This document shows, piece after piece, positions 54,643 through 62,838 of a stretch of 64,000 nucleotides of DNA. The notes beneath the pieces were generated by a model. The model made no database searches. It saw only the letters and a list, made by a program, of their open reading frames with translations, and had not been told where the DNA came from. Origin of the DNA: Sutcliffiella tianshenii. Lineage in GTDB: Bacteria; Bacillota; Bacilli; Bacillales; Bacillaceae_I. The stretch is taken from the NCBI RefSeq assembly GCF_016908565.1, contig NZ_JAFBED010000001.1, forward strand, positions 434,001 through 498,000, given 5' to 3'. Both the position numbers and the translations under genes were made by a program. The first letter of the stretch is position 1. The number at the start of each line of letters is the position of its first letter.

Positions 54643-55473
54643 TTAGTTAATACGTCCGATTTCGTTCGCCGCTTTCTGCATGCTCATGTCATAAGCTTGT
54701 ATCACTTTCTGGTTCGCTTCAAATGCACGGTAGGCGGCGGTCATATCACTCATTGTCTGGGCGGAATCGACATTTGAACGTTCAATGTGCCCTTGCATGA
54801 TTTGATAGCTGATATTCTGATTCGTAAAGGCGTTCGTCAGCTGCTGCCCTTCCGATGCACGGTACAAACCGTTTCCATCGCGGATTAGCTGGTTCGCATT
54901 GTCTGCATAAGCGATGCCCAGGCGTGTTTGTGGTACATTGTCGACAAGTAGGGTACCGTCCGGCTGTAATGTGAAGGAATTGGCATTCACCTGGATACGG
55001 TTGCTGGTTTCATCGAGCACATACAATCCATTGTTGGTTGTGAGATAGCCTTGGGAGTCCAATGCAAAGTTACCGTTTCTTGTGTATCGTGGTGTGCCAT
55101 CCGTGTTTTCTACTGTAAAGAATATAGATGCGTTTTCTGGAAGGGTCTGATTCAGGATGGCAAGATCTGTGTCATTGCCTGTCGGACGCATGTCGCCTTG
55201 TGAGAATTTCGGTGCAACATCCTGGACATAGACGCCCGTATTGATTGGTCCAATCAATTGGTTCTGGGCAAATTTCAACGGTTTCGTGGTAGGTACGCTC
55301 GTTGCATCGAGCTTGCTTAAAAGCATTTCCGGAAACGCGCGTAGGGATGATTGGTCCGCTTTATAGCCAGCTGTGTTCGCGTTGGAAAGATTATTGGACA
55401 ACAACTCCATGCGGCGCTGCTGGGCGATCATGCCGGCGGTTGCTGTGTGGAAGCCTCGTAACATTTCATTCAC
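54643..55473 (-). CDS. flhO: Flagellar hook-basal body protein FlhO
   Basis: 276 residues. N-terminal RGFHTATAGMIAQQRRMELL with NNLSNANTAGYKADQSS, and C-terminal SNVDSAQTMSDMTAAYRAFE, as in FlgF/FlgG rod proteins. About 35 bases upstream is TATAAT with a TCGACA-like -35 at a short 15-base spacer (55508-55534). Unlike B. subtilis, 3.1 kb of other DNA separates it from mbl. Confidence 0.93.
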   Translation of the reverse strand: MNEMLRGFHTATAGMIAQQRRMELLSNNLSNANTAGYKADQSSLRAFPEMLLSKLDATSVPTTKPLKFAQNQLIGPINTGVYVQDVAPKFSQGDMRPTGNDTDLAILNQTLPENASIFFTVENTDGTPRYTRNGNFALDSQGYLTTNNGLYVLDETSNRIQVNANSFTLQPDGTLLVDNVPQTRLGIAYADNANQLIRDGNGLYRASEGQQLTNAFTNQNISYQIMQGHIERSNVDSAQTMSDMTAAYRAFEANQKVIQAYDMSMQKAANEIGRIN

Positions 55474-55589
55474 CTCATTGTTTGACGTACAGTTTTATCT
55501 ATTTTCTATTATAGTACAAAATTGGAAATGTCGATATATGTAATTTTGTGAATAGTGGGTTTTTGAGAGTCATAAGGAGGATTCATACA

Positions 55590-55620
55590 AAAAAAGAACC
55601 CGGTATTTTCACCGGATTCC
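55590..55620 (-). terminator. Terminator of the 51-aa gene
   Basis: Stem CCGGT / ACCGG within GAAcCCGGT...ACCGGaTTC; on the minus strand followed by TTTTTTT. Confidence 0.75.
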
Positions 55621-55627
55621 TTTACAT

Positions 55628-55783
55628 TTATTCTTTCACCATCAGATTGGTCATTTTTGACCTATGGTAATTCAATTTAATTTTCAATGACTCCTTCAAA
55701 CCTTCATCCAAACAGTCTTGTATCAATATTTCGTGGTACCTTACTCTGATTGTATGCCACATGAGTTTGATTTTTAGAAGCAA
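55628..55783 (-). CDS. Small protein of 51 aa, unknown function
   Basis: TTG start at 55783 with GGAGGTG seven bases upstream and TAA at 55630, followed directly by a good terminator. The product is basic and helical, with two amphipathic stretches (MWHTIRVRYHEILIQDCLDE and GLKESLKIKLNYHRSKMTNL); heptad-like spacing suggests a helical hairpin. No signal peptide. Resembles in style the many short helical proteins of Bacillus but I recognise no family. It is shorter than the cut-off of most gene finders. Confidence 0.6.
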   Translation of the reverse strand: MLLKIKLMWHTIRVRYHEILIQDCLDEGLKESLKIKLNYHRSKMTNLMVKE

Positions 55784-55970
55784 ATGAGCACACCTCCGAA
55801 GTGTTGTTGTTCTTATATATACCCTTCGAAGGCGTTATATAACTTGTGAGGGAGTTTTTAATTTCAGGAGGATAGCAGTATCTAGCTGCATTATTTTCTA
55901 TATTTTCTGACTCTTTAGACCTATTTTGTAGTATAATTTAACAGAAATACTACAAAATGGAGGTTGGTGG

Positions 55971-57101
55971 ATGAAGAAGATATTGGTTCCTTTTGCAGTG
56001 CTGATGATTGGGGGTACACTGGTTGCCTGTAGCGGTAATGAGGGTGCTGCGACGAAGAAAGTGGACAAGGTGGACGAGACCGAGGTTGCGGGTACAGAAG
56101 TAGAGACAGAGAAAAGTGAACCTGCGATTGATGCTGCTACTGCACAGGTGGTGGCGGAGGAGGCTCTCCAATCCCACTTCAAGCTTTTGGACGAGGGTGA
56201 TTTTGAGAGGTATACGGGGTTGTTTGAGACACCTCCCGATGAGGACCGTGCTGCCACAATTCAGAAGATGATGGAACTAAAGCCGACCTCTGAACTAAAG
56301 GACATTAAAGTGATATACCAAAAAGAAGATGAAGTATTGGCTACATTTGATATTTCTCAGATAACCGAAGGATTTGACCCATATAATAATTTTAACCGTC
56401 GTGGAGATGGGTACTTCATTTTTAAAGTCATGGAGGACGGCAGCTGGCAGATAAGTCACCTCGACTATATTACCCTGCATTACCTTGATTTTTATGGAGA
56501 GCGGGACCAAGGATCCTTCAATCACATGGACGTGGAAAACCTATTCATCTGGTCCAGGGAGCTTGCGAAATTGAAGCGGGAGAAGCTGCTTCCGTCCGAA
56601 TGGGCTGGTGCATTTCTTGCGGAACTAAAGAGAATGGATGATGCCATGCCGGACCAGCCGCTCCAATTTACCCAGGATACGCGCGATTGGCTGGCGCCTG
56701 AGATATTGGTAACGTTGCAAAAAACGCTGAATAAGCTTGGTGATCCGCCGAAGGATACGATTACGATCAATAATTTCTTTTTTTATGAACAGCATCTGGA
56801 GGGTAATGATTACATAGTTTTTAATGCTTTTATCCGTAATGGATTCGATTACCCGGTCAGCAATCTGCATGGACCAATTTCCCTGACTGGTAAGGCGTTG
56901 GATGAGAATGATGAATTGGTCGAAGCTGAAGTCGCAGGGATGACCATGAAATTTGTTGGGTTGGAGACGATAGAGCCTGGTGGCACCGGACTTGCTACCA
57001 TTTTTTTTGGTCCTGAGAGTATTATGGTTGATAATCTCGATGAGTTTTTGGCGTATGGGGAGTTTGAGATCGAGTCGGAGTTGGCACATGGTGGTGAGTA
57101 G
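55971..57101 (+). CDS. Lipoprotein with C-terminal SLAP-like domain (paralogue 1)
   Basis: 376 residues. Signal peptide with lipobox LVACS (Cys about 20), a low-complexity acidic linker (residues 25-55), a central NTF2-like region (HFKLLDEGDFERYTGLFE, about 65-170), and a C-terminal domain (NAFIRNGFDYPVSNL, IEPGGTGLATIFF) whose pattern recalls SLAP domains of Firmicute surface proteins. ATG 55971 with AATGGAGGTTGG upstream. Forms a tandem paralogous pair with the next gene, which overlaps its end. Confidence 0.75.
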   Translation: MKKILVPFAVLMIGGTLVACSGNEGAATKKVDKVDETEVAGTEVETEKSEPAIDAATAQVVAEEALQSHFKLLDEGDFERYTGLFETPPDEDRAATIQKMMELKPTSELKDIKVIYQKEDEVLATFDISQITEGFDPYNNFNRRGDGYFIFKVMEDGSWQISHLDYITLHYLDFYGERDQGSFNHMDVENLFIWSRELAKLKREKLLPSEWAGAFLAELKRMDDAMPDQPLQFTQDTRDWLAPEILVTLQKTLNKLGDPPKDTITINNFFFYEQHLEGNDYIVFNAFIRNGFDYPVSNLHGPISLTGKALDENDELVEAEVAGMTMKFVGLETIEPGGTGLATIFFGPESIMVDNLDEFLAYGEFEIESELAHGGE

Positions 57102-58236
57102 GAAGCTGAGATACGAGTGGATACCTGTTGCGGTTGTGTTGATGGGCGGATTGCTTGTTGGGTGTGGCGGTAAGGATGAGGGTGTAAAGGAAGAAGCGGA
57201 TGGGACGGTAGAGGTTAAAGAGATTGAAGTTGTTGAGTCTGCTGGTGAGGCGATCGAGACGAATGAGCATGGGGTGGATATGACGGTTGTAAAGCAGGTG
57301 GAAGATGCCATTCATAATAAGTTCAGGCTGCTGGACGCGGGGGATTATGAGGGGTATCTCGCGACTGTTGATGCAGAGAAGAATGATGAGTTCCTCTCTT
57401 TGGTCCGGGATATGATTGAGGCAGATACGATCAGTAGCGTGGAGAATATTGAGGTTATGTATCATAAGGATGATGAGGTACTGGTTGTGTACGATTTGAA
57501 TCTTATGACGGAAGAGTTTAATCCGGATATGAATTTTAATCGGAACGCTACTTCTTATGCCATTTTGCATAGGGTGGATGATGGTTGGAAGTTTATTGTT
57601 GATCATGCTGTTTCGTTGACTGTCCTTGATGGAGAGGGGCAGCCTGATAAGAATTTTGATTATATGAATTATGATACGAAGATGGCTTGGTGGGCTGAGC
57701 GGAAGCGGTTGGTTAGCATTGGGCTTGTTCCGAGTGAGTGGTTTGAGGAGGTTTTGCGTGAACAGTTAGATGCTGCTGCGGCTTCTATTGATGATCAGCC
57801 ACTGCAGATGACTCAGGAGGAGCGTGACTTATTTGCGCCTGGGGCGGTTGAGCAGGTGCAGGCTGTATTGAATGGGTTGGGAGCGCCGGTGGAGGATACA
57901 ATTACGATGGAGGCGCTGAACTTTTATCCTGAGGAGTTGGAGAATGGGGTTTTTATGTTTGGCAGCTTTATTCGGAATGGGTTTGATCATCCGGTGAGCG
58001 GGTTGGTTGCCGAGGTAAGTGTTTGGGTGAAGCAGCCGGATGAAAGCGGGAGATTGGTTGATGTGTTGATTGGTGAGGGTGAGTTTGATCTTAGTGATAT
58101 GGGTACGATTGAGGCTGGTAATTCGGTGTTGATGACGTTGTTTTTGGATGGGGAGAGTTTGTTGGTTGATGGTTTGGAAGAGATGGAGATTGATGGGTTT
58201 GAGGTGGAGGCGGAGTTTTGGTATGTAGAGGAATGA
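57088..58236 (+). CDS. Lipoprotein with C-terminal SLAP-like domain (paralogue 2)
   Basis: 382 residues from ATG 57088 (GGAG eight bases upstream), overlapping paralogue 1 by 14 bases. Lipobox LLVGCG. Same plan as paralogue 1: acidic linker, NKFRLLDAGDYEGYL, QPLQMTQEERDLFAPGAVEQ, FGSFIRNGFDHPVSGLV. The coding strand is strikingly G/T-rich and poor in C compared with the partner, so the two copies have drifted in base use as well as sequence. Confidence 0.75.
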   Translation: MVVSRKLRYEWIPVAVVLMGGLLVGCGGKDEGVKEEADGTVEVKEIEVVESAGEAIETNEHGVDMTVVKQVEDAIHNKFRLLDAGDYEGYLATVDAEKNDEFLSLVRDMIEADTISSVENIEVMYHKDDEVLVVYDLNLMTEEFNPDMNFNRNATSYAILHRVDDGWKFIVDHAVSLTVLDGEGQPDKNFDYMNYDTKMAWWAERKRLVSIGLVPSEWFEEVLREQLDAAAASIDDQPLQMTQEERDLFAPGAVEQVQAVLNGLGAPVEDTITMEALNFYPEELENGVFMFGSFIRNGFDHPVSGLVAEVSVWVKQPDESGRLVDVLIGEGEFDLSDMGTIEAGNSVLMTLFLDGESLLVDGLEEMEIDGFEVEAEFWYVEE

Positions 58237-58357
58237 TGTGTGGTTTGTAGGATGGGTTGAATTTTGTGTGGTTTAGTTAAAGAGCTTGGGGCCCTTTTTT
58301 CTTGATGGGGTTTTGGTGTTGGTTTTGAATTTTGTGTTTCTTAGGATGCACAAGACC

Positions 58358-58369
58358 GGGGTCAGACCC
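58358..58369. repeat. REP-like palindrome GGGTCAGACCC, copy 1
   Basis: Perfect palindromic core GGGTC-A-GACCC, with a further G before it. Same core occurs 84 bases on. Confidence 0.55.
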
Positions 58370-58441
58370 TTGCAGCTTTATTGGTATCTATTTTTCGAGG
58401 GTAGGATAGGCAGAGTTGTGTTTAAGTTTTTGTGTTTTGAA

Positions 58442-58453
58442 GGGTCAGACCCC
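58442..58453. repeat. REP-like palindrome GGGTCAGACCC, copy 2
   Basis: Same core as copy 1 with the extra base on the other side (GGGTCAGACCCC), so the pair is mirror-arranged in a gene-free stretch between the second lipoprotein gene and mbl. The rest of 58237-58540 is GT-rich with no gene seen. Confidence 0.55.
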
Positions 58454-58540
58454 AGGCAGCAGTGTTCTTTAGAGTTTTTGTTACTTAAAGCTCGAAGAGC
58501 TGTTGTAATTTAGTCTTATAAAATTTTGTTTTTTACGTGG

Positions 58541-58577
58541 AAAAGAGCAGCCGTTTTTATGGGGCTGCTCTTTTGGT
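58541..58577. terminator. Terminator after mbl
   Basis: 12-bp stem AAAAGAGCAGCC / GGCTGCTCTTTT; the minus-strand side continues into CCACG, the plus-strand side into GGTTTTTG. Confidence 0.8.
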
Positions 58578-58592
58578 TTTTGTTTATGTTTT

Positions 58593-59594
58593 TTATGCGA
58601 AGCTTTTTCTTGGTAATCGGTCAATGTGGTCTAGCATGATGCCTGTGCCGATTGCTACGCAGTCCATTGGTTGTTCTGCGACTAGGACGGGTACTTTTAG
58701 TTCTTCGGCTAGGAGCTGGTCCATGCCGTGGAGGAGTGCGCCGCCGCCTGTCAGGATGACACCACGGTCGATGATGTCGGATGATAGTTCTGGCGGTGTG
58801 CGTTCTAGGACGCTTTTCGCTGCTTGTACGATGACTTGTACGGATTCGCGAAGTGCTTCTTCGATTTCTGCTGATGAAACGGTAATTGTCTGTGGCAGAC
58901 CGCTTACCATGTCACGTCCGCGGATATCGATCGTTTCATTGCGGGAGCCCGGGAAGACGGTCGCGATGGATATCTTTATGTTTTCCGCTGTGCGCTCACC
59001 AATTAATAGCTTGTATTTTTTCTTGATGTATTGAAGGATTTCGGCGTCGAATTTGTCGCCGGCCATTTTGATGCTGCTTGCTGTTACGATGTCTCCCATG
59101 GAGAGTACGGCTACGTCGGTTGTTCCGCCGCCGATGTCTACTACCATGTTTCCGCTAGGCTGGAAGATGTCCATGCCCGCTCCGATTGCTGCCACTTTCG
59201 GCTCTTCTTCAAGGTAAACCTTTTTGCCGCCGCTTTTTTCTGCCGCTTCCCTGATCGCTTTTTGCTCTACGCTTGTGATGTTCGTTGGGCAACAGATGAG
59301 GATGCGCGGCTTGGAAAGGAATCCTTTGACGTTCAGTTTTTTTATGAAATGCTTCAGCATTGCTTCTGTGACTTCGAAATCTGCGATTACTCCATCTTTT
59401 AGCGGTCGCATCGCTACAATGTTTCCTGGAGTACGCCCAACCATTTTACGGGCCTCTTCCCCTACCGCTAATACTTTTCCTGAGTTTGTATCTAGTGCCA
59501 CTACTGACGGCTCATTCAGAACGATCCCTTTTCCTTTTACGTGGATGAGAACGTTTGCCGTTCCTAAATCAATTCCTATATCCCTAGCAAACAT
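58593..59594 (-). CDS. mbl: MreB-like actin homologue Mbl
   Basis: 333 residues. Cytoskeletal ATPase directing lateral wall synthesis. Phosphate-1 loop IGIDLGTANVLIHVKGKG, LICCPTNITSVEQKAIREAA, phosphate-2 VVDIGGGTTDVAVLS and adenosine motif ILTGGGALLHGMDQLL. The MFARDIGIDLGTANVLIHVK start is diagnostic for Mbl rather than MreB/MreBH. Downstream of spoIIID as in B. subtilis. ATG 59594 with AAGGAGGAAAAA upstream. Confidence 0.96.
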   Translation of the reverse strand: MFARDIGIDLGTANVLIHVKGKGIVLNEPSVVALDTNSGKVLAVGEEARKMVGRTPGNIVAMRPLKDGVIADFEVTEAMLKHFIKKLNVKGFLSKPRILICCPTNITSVEQKAIREAAEKSGGKKVYLEEEPKVAAIGAGMDIFQPSGNMVVDIGGGTTDVAVLSMGDIVTASSIKMAGDKFDAEILQYIKKKYKLLIGERTAENIKISIATVFPGSRNETIDIRGRDMVSGLPQTITVSSAEIEEALRESVQVIVQAAKSVLERTPPELSSDIIDRGVILTGGGALLHGMDQLLAEELKVPVLVAEQPMDCVAIGTGIMLDHIDRLPRKSFA

Positions 59595-59629
59595 GTTACT
59601 TTTTTCCTCCTTGCATATGCTTTGCGACT

Positions 59630-59642
59630 GTTGTCCGACAAC
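59630..59642. promoter_or_regulatory. Palindrome GTTGTCCGACAAC upstream of mbl
   Basis: Perfect 6-bp arms around one base, about 40 bases before the mbl start, in the expected promoter/5' leader zone. Could be an operator or a small leader hairpin. Confidence 0.3.
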
Positions 59643-59801
59643 TTATAGTCCTAATTGTATATTCTATCACAAATTACAAATAAAAGGTTGAAATTAACAT
59701 TAATTTCATGTCAGAAATTTGAGGTTTTTGTCGAATAGTTTAGGTTGCGGATCTAGGGTGTTTTTTGTGGGGAGTGGTTTGCTGTGGTGGTTGGCGAGCC
59801 A

Positions 59802-59815
59802 GGGGGACAGGCACC
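59802..59815. repeat. Short G-rich repeat element GGGGGACAGGCACC
   Basis: Resembles the short dispersed REP-like motifs seen at 4166 and 58358 in style (C/G-runs with a palindromic part); no gene nearby. Single copy in the window. Confidence 0.35.
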
Positions 59816-59862
59816 TTGGTTTGGATGCTGTTACACGCGTTGAAGTTTGTCGAATGGTGCGC

Positions 59863-59985
59863 TTTGAGCGTATTTTGGGATTTTCGAGCGTATTTTTTAA
59901 TTTTTGTGCATAAATTCATTTTTTTGTGCATATACTAGTAATTTTTGAGCGTAAATCAATATTTTTGAGCATAAGCCTTTTTTAG
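59863..59985 (+). repeat. Six imperfect 20-bp tandem repeats between mbl and spoIIID
   Basis: The core TTTTTGWGCRTA recurs with its central G at 59866, 59886, 59906, 59926, 59947 and 59967, a 20-21-base period, close to two helical turns. AT-rich, without coding potential. Confidence 0.65.
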
Positions 59986-60032
59986 CAGTGGAAAATCGAC
60001 TTTGCGGCTTACCCTAAATTGGCCAAAACACA

Positions 60033-60069
60033 AAAACAGCCCAATTTTATGTAAAATGGACTGTTTTGA
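60033..60069 (-). terminator. Terminator of spoIIID
   Basis: Stem AAAACAG...CCATTTTA / TAAAATTGG...CTGTTTT with a short loop, followed on the minus strand by TTTTTGTGTTTT. Confidence 0.75.
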
Positions 60070-60081
60070 GAAGATATTTCC

Positions 60082-60345
60082 CTATTTTACTGCTTCCTCT
60101 TCCTTCTTGTACTTCATCTTGGTCGCTTCCCCGCCTCGCAGATGTCGGATTGATTTATGATAATCGAGTATATCCTTCACTTCATTCGCTAAGTCTGGGT
60201 TGATCTCTGGCAGTCTTTCTGTCAGGTCTTTATGGACAGTACTTTTGGAAACTCCAAATTCCTTCGCAATCACGCGAACTGTTTTCTTTGTCTCCACGAT
60301 ATACTTTCCAATCTTGATAGTTCTCTCTTTGATGTAATCGTGCAC
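60082..60345 (-). CDS. spoIIID: Sporulation transcription factor SpoIIID
   Basis: 87 residues. Mother-cell regulator of sigmaE and sigmaK genes. Nearly identical to B. subtilis SpoIIID through IKERTIKIGKYIVETKKTVR, helix-turn-helix VIAKEFGVSKSTVHKDLTER and the basic C-terminal HLRGGEATKMKYKKEE, with a slightly different, shorter tail. GTG start at 60345 with GGGAGGG upstream. Marks the organism as an endospore former. Confidence 0.97.
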   Translation of the reverse strand: MHDYIKERTIKIGKYIVETKKTVRVIAKEFGVSKSTVHKDLTERLPEINPDLANEVKDILDYHKSIRHLRGGEATKMKYKKEEEAVK

Positions 60346-60639
60346 ACCACTCGCCCTCCCTAAATTGGATGTTGAGGAATGTGAAATGAGACTCGCCTTT
60401 TCCGATGTAACGAAGTGCGTAGTGCTTACAGTTGTGTTTTATAAATAACGATTAGGATGTTTGGTGTTATGCTTCGAGACAATCTACGATCCCTCACCTC
60501 AAACACTCTCTTTGTATGTTTGGTTAGTTACAGTTTATTAGCTTGTGTCCTGCTTTATGCTAATAATGTCAAGTGGGACAAGGGATTTGTTCGATTTTTT
60601 TGAATTTTTGCGTTTTAGTTGCATCCACAGGTGGAAAAA

Positions 60640-61053
60640 ATGGCAGGGTTAAGGTCCGGAGTGTGGAATATATATAGAAAGGGATACTCAGTTTATGCGA
60701 AGGAAGTGAAGTTTATGGCAATGGAAGCCACTCTTACCTATTCCCCATCTGGTCCGGATTCGGTGATGCTGCATTTTATCGTTGAAAACACGGGGAGCAG
60801 TCCGGCCAAGGTGATTTTCACTAGCGGACAGCGATATGATTACATTTTGTATCGGGATGGCAAGCGAGTGGAGCAATTTTCCGAAGGCAAGTTCTTCATC
60901 ATGATCTATGAGGAATTAATGGTGGAACCCGGGGATGAAATGAGCTTCGACATTCCTCTGAAGAACCTGACTCCCGGAAACTATAAGGTGAAAGTCTGGC
61001 TGACTGGAGGCAATTGGCCAAAAGCACGCGCAGAGCTCGAGTTTACGATTTGA
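60640..61053 (+). CDS. BsuPI-domain protein (intracellular proteinase inhibitor-like)
   Basis: 137 residues from ATG 60640 (AGGTGG five bases upstream); a TTG at 60619 has no ribosome site, and ATG 60715 is a further candidate. Residues 40-135 match BsuPI (PF12690): YSPSGPDSVMLHFIVENTG, RYDYILYRDGKRVEQFSEGK, LTPGNYKVKVWLTGG. BsuPI of B. subtilis inhibits intracellular serine protease IspA. No signal peptide, so intracellular. Confidence 0.8.
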   Translation: MAGLRSGVWNIYRKGYSVYAKEVKFMAMEATLTYSPSGPDSVMLHFIVENTGSSPAKVIFTSGQRYDYILYRDGKRVEQFSEGKFFIMIYEELMVEPGDEMSFDIPLKNLTPGNYKVKVWLTGGNWPKARAELEFTI

Positions 61054-61149
61054 TTCGTAGGCTCTTTTTTATTTTCTATAGACGGCTCTGGTGCTTGTCG
61101 GATATATTAAATTGGAATGTACATTTTTTACATATATAGGGGGATGGGA

Positions 61150-61677
61150 ATGCGTATTATTTGGAAGTCAGGTTTGGTGTTTGTATTGGCCATGTTGCTG
61201 GCAGGATGTTCGCTTGTGGAAGAGAAAGCAGTGAAATTGATGGATCATCTCGATGCGGAGACCGCGATACTCGATTATCTGGATGCCACCAATCCGATCA
61301 TAGAAGAAAGTTACGACATTGAATTTGCCGCGGAATCGGGTTTCTGGAACGAAGAGGATGACGCTAAAGCACTCGCATTTATAACTGAAAACACAATTCC
61401 CGCTTTGGAAAAGGTGCTACAGGATTCCAAAGAAGTGACGGTGGATTGGGAACCGCTGCAGGCGTCCCACGATGCATTGATCCTTTCAAATGAAAAGCTG
61501 CTTGAAAGCTATGTCATTTTTGCCGAGGACATGAAAAAAGGCAACTATGAAATGTCGGAAGCGGCAACTGTGGCTTATGATTCATCGGTCGAAGAGTACG
61601 AAAAGCATGAGAGATTGTTCGCTGAACTTGCAGAGGAATATAAGGTTGAGGTTTATTTGGAAGAGGAAAAGGAATAG
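61150..61677 (+). CDS. Lipoprotein of unknown function
   Basis: 175 residues from ATG 61150, placed after GGGGGATGGGA; ATG 61144 is too near that site. Signal peptide with lipobox LLAGCS (Cys about 20). The mature part is acidic and alpha-helical (AFITENTIPALEKVLQDSKE, EDMKKGNYEMSEAATVAYDS). No recognised family. A strong terminator follows. Confidence 0.75.
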   Translation: MRIIWKSGLVFVLAMLLAGCSLVEEKAVKLMDHLDAETAILDYLDATNPIIEESYDIEFAAESGFWNEEDDAKALAFITENTIPALEKVLQDSKEVTVDWEPLQASHDALILSNEKLLESYVIFAEDMKKGNYEMSEAATVAYDSSVEEYEKHERLFAELAEEYKVEVYLEEEKE

Positions 61678-61680
61678 GGT

Positions 61681-61712
61681 AAAGTGCGTCTGCCTGTGTG
61701 CGGACGCACTTT
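61681..61712. terminator. Terminator between convergent genes
   Basis: Perfect 10-bp stem AAAGTGCGTC / GACGCACTTT with a 12-base loop. Confidence 0.88.
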
Positions 61713-62105
61713 TTAGTTGAGCCACTCTTTTAGATAGGCCTGTAATTCCCCATTAATTTCGTTGATGGTCTCGTCCATAAACTCCCCACTGATCCTGCTG
61801 CCCGGGATGTTTTTCCCGATCGGATTTCCGAGTAAGGTTCTTTGGCATTCCCAGATGACGATGGTGTGGAGGTCGAGCAGATCGCCTCCTGTTTCGCTGA
61901 TCCCGATGTTGAGGCTCGAGCGGTAGCCTGGTCCGAACGGGTCTGTCCCTTCCTGGTCGAAGGATGAGTCGAGTTCTAAGCCTTTGTTGTGGAATTTATT
62001 TTTGTAAGGTTGTGTTATTTCTTCCAGCAGGCTGCCGAGTGACTGCTCGGTTTGTTTGATCTTATCGAGTAATTCCGGTGTGAATTGTTTTGGTGTGTAT
62101 TTCAT
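61713..62105 (-). CDS. Hypothetical protein, 130 aa
   Basis: Soluble, alternating charged and polar, no signal peptide. N-terminal helix (ELLDKIKQTEQSLGSLLEEI), central SLNIGISETGGDLLDLHTIV with a WECQR segment, C-terminal helix. Not recognised; likely a cytoplasmic Bacillales-specific protein. Its own unit, ending in a shared terminator. Confidence 0.7.
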   Translation of the reverse strand: MKYTPKQFTPELLDKIKQTEQSLGSLLEEITQPYKNKFHNKGLELDSSFDQEGTDPFGPGYRSSLNIGISETGGDLLDLHTIVIWECQRTLLGNPIGKNIPGSRISGEFMDETINEINGELQAYLKEWLN

Positions 62106-62173
62106 TGTACTTGGTGCCTCCGATGGTGTTTAGGTTACTTTTGTATTCGACAGGCCTATGCCAGGTTCCTTTT

Positions 62174-62821
62174 TTATGCCCCTTCCCCTATCCGCAGCAG
62201 GTCACCCCATGTTCTGATCCCTCTGTCATGGCAGATATGTAGAAGCTCGACAAACAAAAAGGCCGTGGTCATGGCGTCCCCGATGGCCGAGTGACGTTGA
62301 TAAATCCGTGTCCCGAAATCGCGGGCGTATTTTTCAAGGTCGCGCATGTCGTAGCTAGGGGCGATATAGCCGATCAGGTTGAGAGTGTCGATGGCTTTCG
62401 GCGCTTTCCAGTGGAGATTGCGGCGCTTGAGCTCGTACTTGATGGCGTGCATGTCAAAGGCGATATAGTGCCCGACATAGCAGGCAGACTTCTTGTCGGC
62501 GAGACTGGTCAGTCTGCGAATCGCTTGCATAGCGTCAGGCGCTATGGCCACTTGTTCGTTTGCGATTCCTGTCAGTTCGGTAATTTCCCGTGGGATTTGT
62601 CGATTCGGGTTGACGTAGGTTTGAAAGGCGCTATGTTCGATCACTTCCATGCCTTTAATCGTCACTGCCCCAAGCTCGATGATGCGATCTTCTTTTGCCA
62701 GGTTGAAGCCTGTCGTCTCGGTATCGAAGACGGTGAATTGAAGTGTGTCAATTGGTGTAGAAAGCGGCAGATTTTCAGCTAAATTGCTCGGGAAATAATC
62801 CTTTCGGGCGAATGGAAACAT
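62174..62821 (-). CDS. DnaQ-type 3'-5' exonuclease
   Basis: 215 residues. All three exonuclease motifs are visible: ExoI FDTETTGF (Asp/Glu), ExoII VGHYIAFDMHAI (Asp), and ExoIII-epsilon HSAIGDAMTTA (His/Asp). Similar to the proofreading domain of PolC but a free-standing protein. It follows the CBS/DUF294 gene by 18 bases with AAGGAGGG; this pairing is common in bacteria. Confidence 0.9.
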   Translation of the reverse strand: MFPFARKDYFPSNLAENLPLSTPIDTLQFTVFDTETTGFNLAKEDRIIELGAVTIKGMEVIEHSAFQTYVNPNRQIPREITELTGIANEQVAIAPDAMQAIRRLTSLADKKSACYVGHYIAFDMHAIKYELKRRNLHWKAPKAIDTLNLIGYIAPSYDMRDLEKYARDFGTRIYQRHSAIGDAMTTAFLFVELLHICHDRGIRTWGDLLRIGEGA

Positions 62822-62838
62822 AATTACGCCCTCCTTTC

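Noticed and set aside
56980-57087. Upstream extension of the second lipoprotein
   Set aside because: It lies wholly within the first lipoprotein gene in another frame, and the signal peptide and lipobox begin only after ATG 57088.
58286-58513. 75-codon plus-strand frame between the lipoprotein gene and mbl
   Set aside because: Runs across both REP-like palindromes, lacks a ribosome site and has a non-protein-like composition.
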